Source: CAZJBP01 sp964544115 (GTDB taxonomy: Bacteria > Verrucomicrobiota > Kiritimatiellia > UBA8416 > JADHWI01). From it: 9,532 bases of DNA. The DNA is taken from contig CAZJBP010000144.1 in NCBI GenBank assembly GCA_964544115.1, positions 1 to 9,532 on the forward strand. Direction: 5' to 3'. This document shows, piece by piece, positions 1 through 5,525 of this stretch; positions within the stretch are counted from its first letter, which is position 1; every line of letters starts with the position of its first letter. Under the pieces are notes generated by a model. That model made no database searches. It worked only from the letters and a program-made list of their open reading frames with translations, and was not told the origin of the DNA. Both the position numbers and the translations under genes were made by a program.

Positions 1-43
1 GATCCGTTTGACCCGATCCGCGACACATCCCTCGCAAGGCACG

Positions 44-64
44 GGCCGGTGCTTCAAACCGGCC
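44..64. terminator. GC-rich hairpin upstream of recN
   Basis: A perfect 7-bp inverted repeat (GGCCGGT at 44-50, ACCGGCC at 58-64) encloses the 7-nt loop GCTTCAA. No T tract follows, so it is not a textbook intrinsic terminator. A plus-strand gene could end at the TGA at 9-11, and the hairpin would then sit just behind it, but nothing in the window proves such a gene. No other function is evident. Confidence 0.25.
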
Positions 65-118
65 GACGACGCCTGGCCCCGGCCTCGCGCAAACTCGCAG
101 AGGACCCCGATTCCGGCG

Positions 119-146
119 TTGCGCGCGGCGCGCCGGCGTGTATGCT
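119..146 (+). promoter_or_regulatory. Possible promoter of recN
   Basis: TTGCGC at 119-124 and TATGCT at 141-146 are separated by 16 bp and resemble sigma-70 -35 and -10 boxes. The -10 box ends 7 bp before the recN ATG, so transcription would begin at or next to the start codon. There is no purine-rich Shine-Dalgarno sequence before the ATG, which agrees with a leaderless transcript. No LexA-type palindrome (CTGT-N8-ACAG or GAAC-N4-GTTC) is seen, although recN is an SOS gene in E. coli. Single-site prediction in GC-rich DNA, so weak. Confidence 0.35.
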
Positions 147-153
147 CTGCGCC

Positions 154-1848
154 ATGTTACAGTCGCTTCGCATCCGCAACCTGGCCATTGCTGACGACGT
201 CTCGGTGGAGTTCGTCCCGGGGCTGAACGTCATCACCGGCGAGACGGGCGCGGGCAAGTCGCTGATGGTGGCCGCGCTGAACCTGGTGCTGGGCGAGCGG
301 GCCGACCGCACGATGATCCGCGCGGGAGAGGAGACCTGCACCGTCGAGGCGGCGTTCGAACTGAGCGACACCCGGGCCGTCGATGCCGTGCTGGCGGACC
401 TGGGCCTGGCCGAGTGCGACGCCGGCCAGCTGATCATCCGCCGCATCGTGTCGTCCGCCGGCGCCAGCCGCAACCTCGTTAACGATTCGTCGGCTACCCT
501 CCAGACCCTCAAGGCGCTCGGGGACGTGCTCGTGGACCTGCACGGCCCGCACGACCACCAGTCCCTCCTCAGCCCGGCCTTCCAGCTGCAGGTCCTGGAC
601 GAGTTCGGCCAGACGCGCAAGGAGCTGGCCGCCTACCGCGAGGTGTTCGACGCCATTCGCGCCCTCGAGGCGCGCCGAGCCGAGCTGGAATCCGCCGGCG
701 AGAACACGGCCGAGCGCATCGAGACCCTCCGCTACCAGCTCTCCGAGATCGACGACGCGCAGGTGTCGGCCGGGGAGGAGGACGCGGTGACGGAGGAACT
801 CACCCGAGTGGCCAACGCGTCGCGCATCCTCGAGCTGGCCGGCGCCGCGCGCGCGGCCCTGACCGAGGACGAGGCGGCCGCCTTCAACCGGCTGGTCGAC
901 GCCCAGCGCGCGCTCGGGGAGCTGACCGGCCTGATGGGGCGCGCAGCCGGCGAGTGGCTGCAGGAGGCGAAGGGGCTGGCGATGCAGGCGCAGGAGCTCT
1001 CCAACAGCATCGCGTCCGAGTCCGAGCGCATCGACGCCGACCCCGGCCGCCTGCAGTGGCTGGAGAACCGCATGGCTGTCCTGCAGAAGCTGAAGAGAAA
1101 GCACGGGGCGACGCTGGCCGATGTCCTGGCAGCCCGCGAGCGCCTGGCCGCCTCCCTCGCCGACCTGGAGACGCGGGGCGAGCGGCTGGCGGCCATGGAC
1201 GCCGAGCTGCGGGCGTTGCGCGCCCGACGGACCGCCGCCGGCGGCGAGTTGACGGCGGCCCGCGCGCGCGCGGCGCGCAAGCTGTCGGCCGCAGTGGTGA
1301 AGGAATTGAAGGATCTCGGGTTTGCGCACGGCGGGTTCGACGCGGCCCTGAGCGGGTCCGAGCCGCAGCGCTCCGGCCTGGACGCGGTCGAGTTCGGGTT
1401 CGCCCCCAACGTCGGCGAGCCCATGCGCCCGCTCCGGGCCATCGCGTCCAGCGGCGAAATCTCGCGCGTGATGCTGGCGGTCAAGGCCGCGCTGGCCGCC
1501 CACGACCGCATCCCGGTGCTGGTCTTCGACGAAATCGACGCCAACCTGGGCGGCGTGACCGGCAGCGCGGTGGGGCTGAAGCTGGCGCGCGTGGCGGCCA
1601 CGCACCAGGTGCTCTGTATCACGCACCTGCCCCAGGTGGCCGTTCACGGCGCGCGGCATCTCGTCGTCGGCAAAGAGGTGCATCAGAAGCGCACGCTCAC
1701 GCGGATTACCCCGGTGGAAGGCGATGCGCGGGCGGAGGAAATCGCCCGCATGCTCGGCGGGAAGGACCTGACCAGCGTGACGCTGCAGCACGCCCGCGAG
1801 ATGCTGAAGCCCGCCGGCGCGGCGCGCCGAAGCGTCAGTGAGCAGTGA
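154..1848 (+). CDS. recN: DNA repair protein RecN (SMC-like ATPase)
   Basis: RecN is a cytoplasmic SMC-like ATPase that acts early in recombinational repair of double-strand breaks. The 564 residues match the family's usual length (about 550-570). The ATP-binding head is split between the two ends: Walker A GETGAGKS at residues 29-36; the RecN motif LHGPHDHQ after the first head half; a long charged, helical, Glu/Arg/Ala-rich middle consistent with a coiled coil; the signature SSGEISR at 432-438; and Walker B VLVFDEID with D459 and E460. The start was chosen because MLQSLRIRNLAIADDVSVEF is the canonical RecN N-terminus. The frame stays open to the left edge, but the upstream residues do not look like RecN. 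An ATG at 142 would add four residues. The last codons (SVSEQ) and the stop lie inside a heptamer repeat array. The gene is convergent with the GspM-like gene. Variant residues in the two head motifs are probably lineage-specific. Confidence 0.97.
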   Translation: MLQSLRIRNLAIADDVSVEFVPGLNVITGETGAGKSLMVAALNLVLGERADRTMIRAGEETCTVEAAFELSDTRAVDAVLADLGLAECDAGQLIIRRIVSSAGASRNLVNDSSATLQTLKALGDVLVDLHGPHDHQSLLSPAFQLQVLDEFGQTRKELAAYREVFDAIRALEARRAELESAGENTAERIETLRYQLSEIDDAQVSAGEEDAVTEELTRVANASRILELAGAARAALTEDEAAAFNRLVDAQRALGELTGLMGRAAGEWLQEAKGLAMQAQELSNSIASESERIDADPGRLQWLENRMAVLQKLKRKHGATLADVLAARERLAASLADLETRGERLAAMDAELRALRARRTAAGGELTAARARAARKLSAAVVKELKDLGFAHGGFDAALSGSEPQRSGLDAVEFGFAPNVGEPMRPLRAIASSGEISRVMLAVKAALAAHDRIPVLVFDEIDANLGGVTGSAVGLKLARVAATHQVLCITHLPQVAVHGARHLVVGKEVHQKRTLTRITPVEGDARAEEIARMLGGKDLTSVTLQHAREMLKPAGAARRSVSEQ

Positions 1849-1877
1849 CCCGTTATCAGTGATCGGTCATCGGCGAT
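1836..1877 (+). repeat. Heptamer array A, consensus about CRGTGAT
   Basis: Six contiguous 7-bp units: CAGTGAG (1836), CAGTGAC (1843), CCGTTAT (1850), CAGTGAT (1857), CGGTCAT (1864) and CGGCGAT (1871). The recN stop codon TGA (1846-1848) lies within the second unit. The units keep strict 7-bp phase while drifting in sequence. Confidence 0.75.
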
Positions 1878-1925
1878 AAGGATCGGCGGAGGGCTCGATT
1901 ACAGAGGGGTCCATTTCAGGAGCGT

Positions 1926-1953
1926 CAACAGTCACTGGCCACTGGTCAATGGC
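1926..1953 (+). repeat. Heptamer array B, consensus about CACTGGC
   Basis: Four contiguous 7-bp units: CAACAGT (1926), CACTGGC (1933), CACTGGT (1940) and CAATGGC (1947). The middle two differ at one base. Different sequence family from array A but the same unit length. Confidence 0.65.
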
Positions 1954-1982
1954 AGCCCATGGGATGCGGGTTGACAGGCTGC

Positions 1983-2027
1983 AGGCTGTTGGGAAGAACG
2001 AGATCCTTCGCTTTCACCTAATAGCCT
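1983..2027 (+). terminator. Hairpin formed by two heptamer arrays
   Basis: AGGCTGTTGGG (1983-1993) can pair with CCTAATAGCCT (2017-2027) over 11 positions, two of them G-U in plus-strand RNA, around a 23-nt loop. The left arm overlaps a perfect tandem of CAGGCTG (1975-1981 and 1982-1988). The right arm belongs to a CCTA-type array (ACCTAAT, AGCCTAC, TGCCTAA; 2016-2036, one spacing of 8). The position between convergent genes suggests a role in ending transcription or protecting 3' ends, but there is no T tract. Confidence 0.35.
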
Positions 2028-2069
2028 ACTGCCTAAATCGCTAGCAGCCTTTGCGGCCCTGCGGGACGC

Positions 2070-2097
2070 CACTGATCACCGATAACTGATCACTTCC
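2070..2097 (-). repeat. Heptamer array E, inverted relative to array A
   Basis: Four contiguous units on the plus strand: CACTGAT (2070), CACCGAT (2077), AACTGAT (2084) and CACTTCC (2091). Read on the minus strand these are the same family as array A. Bases 2072-2087 pair with 1853-1868 at 14 of 16 positions, plus one G-U. The stop codon of the GspM-like gene (2090-2092, read on minus) lies across its third and fourth units. Confidence 0.75.
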
Positions 2098-2608
2098 CCC
2101 GGCCCCCTGATGATCCGCGCCGCACGGTCGCCAGCACCAGCGTGGCTTGCCCCGTACCGGCGCCGCGCGGCGCCGCGCGGATGTCGCACGAGACCAGGCG
2201 CCAGGGCGGGCGCGCGGCGGAAGCCACGTCTGCCAGCGCCATCACGTCGCGAAGCGGCGCCTCGCGGAACGTTGCCGTCGTCGTCACTTCCGACCACCCG
2301 TCGCCGAACGACCGCGTCTCGGTGCGCACGTCGTCCGGCTTCACGCCGGCCGCGGGCAGCGCCGGGAGGATTGTCGGCGACTGCAGGACCTCTTCGCCCA
2401 GCGACTCCACGGCCAGCAGCGCAGCGCGAACGGATTCGTCGTCGCGCTGGAGGCGCTGCAGCTGCGCGAGCTCGGACTCCTTGCGGGCAATCCGTTCGGA
2501 GGCGCCCTGCGCAAGGGCGAGGGACCGGAGGCTGGCGACCACCGCCGCCCCGAAGACCAGGCCGGCCGCCGCCCACAGCAGCGTGCGGGAAAGGGCAAGC
2601 TTCATCAT
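2090..2608 (-). CDS. GspM/PilO-like inner-membrane platform protein
   Basis: 172 residues: a short N-terminus, one hydrophobic helix at about residues 9-31, a charged Gln/Leu/Arg/Glu-rich stretch at about 36-70 likely to be a coiled coil, and a C-terminal alpha/beta domain at about 90-165. This is the layout of GspM and PilO, bitopic proteins that pair with GspL or PilN in the inner-membrane platform of type II secretion or type IV pili. The call rests on this architecture and on the GspL-like gene directly upstream; the sequence alone is too divergent for certainty. Its ATG overlaps the upstream stop in ATGATG, and a good Shine-Dalgarno sequence, GGAGGTG (2612-2618, read on minus), lies 3 nt upstream inside the preceding gene. 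MMKL gives two possible ATGs; the first fits the overlap. The stop lies within a heptamer repeat. Confidence 0.65.
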   Translation of the reverse strand: MMKLALSRTLLWAAAGLVFGAAVVASLRSLALAQGASERIARKESELAQLQRLQRDDESVRAALLAVESLGEEVLQSPTILPALPAAGVKPDDVRTETRSFGDGWSEVTTTATFREAPLRDVMALADVASAARPPWRLVSCDIRAAPRGAGTGQATLVLATVRRGSSGGRGK

Positions 2609-3969
2609 TCGGCACCTCCGCCGCCCTCAAGTGTGAACGGAATGCGCCCGTCGTTGCCGGCATCCCGCCGGTCGAGACGGGGCGTGTAGCCCTGCGCCTT
2701 CAGGCACTGGACCAGGCCCTCCGCGCCGCCCCAGGCGCCGGCATTGCCCACGAGGGTCACCCGGTCGGGACCCACGGTCAGCTGTGAGAGCCGGATGTCG
2801 GCCTGCGCCGCGGCGGACAGCAGGGCCGAGACGTGGGCCGCGGCGGAAGGGCGGAACAGCGCCTGGATGGGGGCGGACTCCTCCCGTCGGGCGTCCACCG
2901 CCTGGCGGACCTGCCCGATCGCATGCTCCCCTCGGGCCACAATCGGAAAGCCGGCCAGATCGGAGGACAGGGCGCTGAAGGCCAGATCCAGCGAGCGCTC
3001 GCGCTGCGCCAGGTTGCCGCGCCACACCATGTTGGCCGCCAGCAAGGCCACGCCGGCGGCCAGCGTGGCCCAGGCGGCCAGCGCAGCGCGGCGAGCCTCG
3101 CGCCGGCGCAGCAGAGGATGGGTCAGATCGCCCGACCGCAGGTTGCAGGGCAGCGCGCCGGGGCACAGCGCCCGCCGGGCCACGGCCCGCAGGCGGAACA
3201 GCGCCGGCTCCCGCGCGCACGTCGAGGGCCCGGGCCAGTCGCGGGCAACCGCAGCCGCCACGGCGTCGCGGCGGGCCTCGTCCGCGGCCTCGCTGCCGGT
3301 CCACACCCACTCCACGGCGGTGCCGGGCGCGAACAGCGACCTCAGAACATGGCCGATGTGGGAGGCGACATCGGCGCCGCGCAGGGCATAGGCGCCCAGC
3401 AGGTGCCCGCCCTGCCCCACGGCGAGAGCCGCGTCGGGCCCAAGCTGCACCACCGCGCGCACCGCGGGCGCGCCGCTGGGCAGCGGGATCTCGTGCGCGG
3501 CTTGCGTCCAGAGCGCAAGGCCCTCATGGTCAAGCACCGCGGGATCGATCCCGGCGGCGGCCAGATCCTGAACTTTGCGCTGGATGTCGGCGCGGCGTGC
3601 GCCGACCGCCAGAGCCTGCAGCTTGCCGGCCGTGGTGACCCGGTCTCCGATGAAGTCGTAGAGGCAGTCCTCAATCGCAAACGGAAGATCGATGTCCAGC
3701 AGCGTCGGGAGAACCTTGCGGGCCTTGGCCGCATGCGCCAGCGGCGCCTCGATGCGGCGGACGAACCCTTCGCGCACGCCGAGATAGGAGACCACCGGCG
3801 TTCCGGCGGCCAGGTCGCGCCGCATCCGGTCGTCGCCCGGCTCGACGCGCTCGATGCGGATGCCGGCGCGGCCACGTTCGGCGCGCGCCATCAGACCGCC
3901 GACGGCCTGGGGCTCGACCGCGTAGCAGACCCGGCACCAGGACAGGGGCACTGGACGATTGGACATCAT
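2605..3969 (-). CDS. GspL-like protein (type II secretion/type IV pilus assembly platform)
   Basis: 454 residues with the GspL plan. A cytoplasmic actin-like region occupies about residues 1-270 (VVSYLGV near 59-65 and LPTLLDIDLPF near 87-97 are typical GspL-like stretches). The juncture CNLRSGDL at about 275-282 resembles the LNLxxG motif before the GspL membrane helix. One membrane helix follows at about 295-315, then a helical linker and a ferredoxin-like periplasmic domain at about 368-448. In known systems GspL binds the GspE ATPase in the cytoplasm and GspM in the membrane. The start at 3969 is preferred because it makes an ATGA overlap with the upstream gene; an ATG at 3966 is equally possible. 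The open frame extends to 4173, but that part overlaps the upstream gene and looks like antisense-type composition. A PilM-PilN fusion is the main alternative. No other secretion or pilus gene is visible. Confidence 0.75.
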   Translation of the reverse strand: MMSNRPVPLSWCRVCYAVEPQAVGGLMARAERGRAGIRIERVEPGDDRMRRDLAAGTPVVSYLGVREGFVRRIEAPLAHAAKARKVLPTLLDIDLPFAIEDCLYDFIGDRVTTAGKLQALAVGARRADIQRKVQDLAAAGIDPAVLDHEGLALWTQAAHEIPLPSGAPAVRAVVQLGPDAALAVGQGGHLLGAYALRGADVASHIGHVLRSLFAPGTAVEWVWTGSEAADEARRDAVAAAVARDWPGPSTCAREPALFRLRAVARRALCPGALPCNLRSGDLTHPLLRRREARRAALAAWATLAAGVALLAANMVWRGNLAQRERSLDLAFSALSSDLAGFPIVARGEHAIGQVRQAVDARREESAPIQALFRPSAAAHVSALLSAAAQADIRLSQLTVGPDRVTLVGNAGAWGGAEGLVQCLKAQGYTPRLDRRDAGNDGRIPFTLEGGGGAE

Positions 3970-4268
3970 GACGGAACCGGTGCGCGCCCGGCGTGCTCGG
4001 CACGGCGGCGTCTCGTGGCGACCGTACGCCGTTGCTTGATCTGTAGAAGAACCCACCGCAGCAGGAGCACCAGCAGGGAAGCCGGGGGATACCAGGCGCC
4101 GATGGCGACCAGCTGGCGGTTGCCCACCAGCACACCCCACCCGATCAGCACCACCGAGAGGGCCAGTCCGCAAAGCCCCAGCGACAGCAGCAGCGAGCGC
4201 AGCACCTTGGAACTGGCGCTCGTTCTCCGCGTGCGCCGGAGACGAATTCGCTCTACGGGGGCGTCCAT
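3966..4268 (-). CDS. Small two-helix membrane protein, first gene of the GspL-like operon
   Basis: 100 residues, not recognised. The Arg-rich N-terminus (RIRLRRTRRT) is followed by a hydrophobic segment at about 23-48, a short loop with GNRQLVAIGAW, a second hydrophobic segment at about 54-74, and an Arg-rich tail (TRRRRAEHAGRA). By the positive-inside rule both ends should be cytoplasmic. It overlaps the GspL-like start by four bases (ATGA), so the two are probably translationally coupled. An ATG at 4334 would add 22 residues, but that stretch covers the divergent promoter region and adds nothing family-like. Neither start has a clear Shine-Dalgarno sequence. In classical gsp operons this position would hold GspK, and this protein does not resemble GspK. 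It may be a platform accessory or an unrelated membrane protein. Confidence 0.65.
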   Translation of the reverse strand: MDAPVERIRLRRTRRTSASSKVLRSLLLSLGLCGLALSVVLIGWGVLVGNRQLVAIGAWYPPASLLVLLLRWVLLQIKQRRTVATRRRRAEHAGRAPVPS

Positions 4269-4297
4269 GCCACGCGTTGTAACCGAAATCCCCTGGG

Positions 4298-4321
4298 TTG
4301 AGAAGGTGAAAACTCTTTCAA
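4298..4321. promoter_or_regulatory. Imperfect palindrome in the divergent promoter region
   Basis: TTGAGAAG (4298-4305) and CTTTCAA (4315-4321) are inverted copies if one bulged G is allowed. The right half coincides with the candidate cfa -35 box. It sits in the most A+T-rich patch between the divergent genes, so it could be an operator, but it is a single weak match. Confidence 0.2.
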
Positions 4322-4344
4322 TCCGGCGCGGCATCGGGTTTAAT
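4316..4344 (+). promoter_or_regulatory. Possible promoter of the cfa operon
   Basis: TTTCAA at 4316-4321 and TTTAAT at 4339-4344 are 17 bp apart. The -10 box matches the sigma-70 consensus at 5 of 6 positions and the -35 box at 3 of 6. Transcription would start near 4351, leaving a leader of about 44 nt before the cfa ATG. The stretch is A+T-rich against a very GC-rich background. Confidence 0.4.
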
Positions 4345-4394
4345 CCGAGCTGGCGCAGGGCGTTGTGCCTCTCTGGCGCTCAAGGGGTTGGGTA

Positions 4395-5522
4395 ATGTAT
4401 TCTTCCTCGTCGCGCTCAGTCGTCGAACGCATTCTCGAGCCGGCGGGCGTCCACATCGGCAGCGAACACCCGTTCGACCTGGACGTGCATGACGAGCGCT
4501 TCTATGAGCGACTCCTCAAGGGCGGCTCGCTCGCGTTCGGCGAGTCCTACGTGGACGGGTGGTGGGATTGCGAACAGCTTGACGAGCTGGTCCGTCGGAT
4601 CTTCACCAGCGGCGCACACGAGTCGGTGCCCGACCACCTGACGACCCGCCTGCAGGTGCTGCGCGCCCGGCTCTTCAATCTCCAATCCGTCCGCCGCGCG
4701 TTCCAGGTCGGCGAGCACCACTACGACATCGGCAACGATTTGTACGCGCGGATGCTCGGAGAAACCATGTCCTACACCTGCGCCTACTGGCGTCACGCCG
4801 GCGACCTGGACTCGGCGCAGCGGGCCAAGTTCGATCTCGTGTGCCGCAAGGTGGGGCTGCGCGAAGGCATGCACATTCTCGAGCTGGGCTGCGGGTGGGC
4901 GACGTTCGCCCGCCACGCCGCCGCCACGCACGGCGTGCGCGCGACGGCCTACACGGTGTCGAAGGAGCAGGCCGCCCTCGGCCGCGAACTGTGCGCGGGG
5001 CTGCCGGTCGACATCCGGCTCGCGGACTACCGTTCCGCCTCGGGGCAGTACGACGCCGTCGTCTCCATCGGGATCATGGAGCACATCGGGCACAAGAACT
5101 ACCGGACCTACATGAACACCGCGCACCGCTGCCTCAAGCCGGGCGGCGTGGCCTTTGTGCACACCATCGGCGGCAACCGGAGTCGGATGCATATCGAGCC
5201 CTGGCTCGGAAAGTACATCTTCCCGAACGCGATGCTGCCCTCCATGAGCCAGCTGGGTGCCGCCATGGAGCGGTTGTTCGTCCTCGAGGACGTGCACAAC
5301 ATCGGCCCCGACTATGACCCGACGCTGATGGCGTGGTGGCGAAACTTTGAGGCGGCCTGGCCCGAGTTCGCTCCGCGTTACGGCGAGCGCTTCCGGCGGA
5401 TGTGGCGCTATTACCTGCTGGGCTGCGCCGGCAGTTTCCGGGCGCGGTACACGCAGCTCTGGCAGATGGTCATGACGCGCACGCGCGATGGCCGCCCGCA
5501 GCCGGCATGCCGCGTGGTCTGA
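4395..5522 (+). CDS. cfa: Cyclopropane-fatty-acyl-phospholipid synthase
   Basis: Transfers a methylene group from S-adenosylmethionine across the cis double bond of acyl chains in membrane phospholipids, making cyclopropane fatty acids; a peripheral inner-membrane enzyme. The 375 residues follow E. coli Cfa (382) closely end to end: the N-terminal lipid-binding part (GESYVDGWW, ARLFNLQS), then the methyltransferase domain with SAM motif LELGCGW at 162-168. Residues matching the E. coli bicarbonate and active-site set are all present at a constant offset of 10: C129, E229, H256, I258 and Y307. This supports true cyclopropanation over plain methyl transfer. The ATG at 4395 has AAGGGG (4382-4387) 7 nt upstream, so it is preferred over the in-frame GTG at 4365. 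A flavoprotein gene follows after 3 bp, indicating one operon. Confidence 0.95.
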   Translation: MYSSSSRSVVERILEPAGVHIGSEHPFDLDVHDERFYERLLKGGSLAFGESYVDGWWDCEQLDELVRRIFTSGAHESVPDHLTTRLQVLRARLFNLQSVRRAFQVGEHHYDIGNDLYARMLGETMSYTCAYWRHAGDLDSAQRAKFDLVCRKVGLREGMHILELGCGWATFARHAAATHGVRATAYTVSKEQAALGRELCAGLPVDIRLADYRSASGQYDAVVSIGIMEHIGHKNYRTYMNTAHRCLKPGGVAFVHTIGGNRSRMHIEPWLGKYIFPNAMLPSMSQLGAAMERLFVLEDVHNIGPDYDPTLMAWWRNFEAAWPEFAPRYGERFRRMWRYYLLGCAGSFRARYTQLWQMVMTRTRDGRPQPACRVV

Positions 5523-5525
5523 GGT

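Larger units (their letters stand above)
1836..2097. repeat. Composite heptamer-repeat intergenic element
   Basis: The whole convergent gap between recN and the GspM-like gene, plus the last few bases of both genes, is made of at least four families of degenerate 7-bp tandem units separated by unique sequence. The outermost arrays (1836-1877 and 2070-2097) are inverted versions of one family. Two further arrays (1975-1988 and 2016-2036) are inverted relative to each other. A fifth array (1926-1953) lies in the middle. An exact inverted 7-mer also occurs: AAGGATC at 1878-1884 and GATCCTT at 2002-2008. Base composition is clearly less GC-rich than the flanking genes and there is no credible ORF. 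It may be an unclassified non-coding repeat or a structured bidirectional transcription end. I do not recognise it as a named family. Confidence 0.75.

Noticed and set aside
44..64. Resemblance to the anticodon arm of a selenocysteine tRNA (CCGGT stem with CTTCAA in the loop).
   Set aside because: The loop GCTTCAA lacks U33 in the right place, and no TTCGA-type T arm, long variable arm or acceptor stem is found around it.
1..153. recN extended to the left edge, or a fusion with an upstream gene.
   Set aside because: The frame is open, but the residues before 154 show no family similarity and open frames are common by chance at this GC content.
157..1791. Long minus-strand open frame opposite recN.
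   Set aside because: It is a shadow of recN codon bias in GC-rich DNA; the translation is low-complexity Arg/Gly/Ala/His-rich with no family motif.
1836..2097. CRISPR array.
   Set aside because: The units are 7 bp, directly adjacent and degenerate, with no spacers and no cas genes nearby.
2161..2180. Perfect 10-bp tandem CGCCGCGCGG inside the GspM-like gene.
   Set aside because: A similar GC word occurs in leuC near 9115-9130; it reflects Arg/Ala/Pro/Gly codons in GC-rich DNA.
4365..4394. Upstream GTG start for cfa adding 10 residues.
   Set aside because: The ATG at 4395 has a well-placed AAGGGG, and the protein from there matches the family N-terminus.
2833..4395. Plus-strand open frame of about 520 codons opposite the GspL-like operon.
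   Set aside because: Antisense to coherent membrane and soluble domains on the minus strand; its translation is Arg/Gly/Gln/His-rich without motifs.
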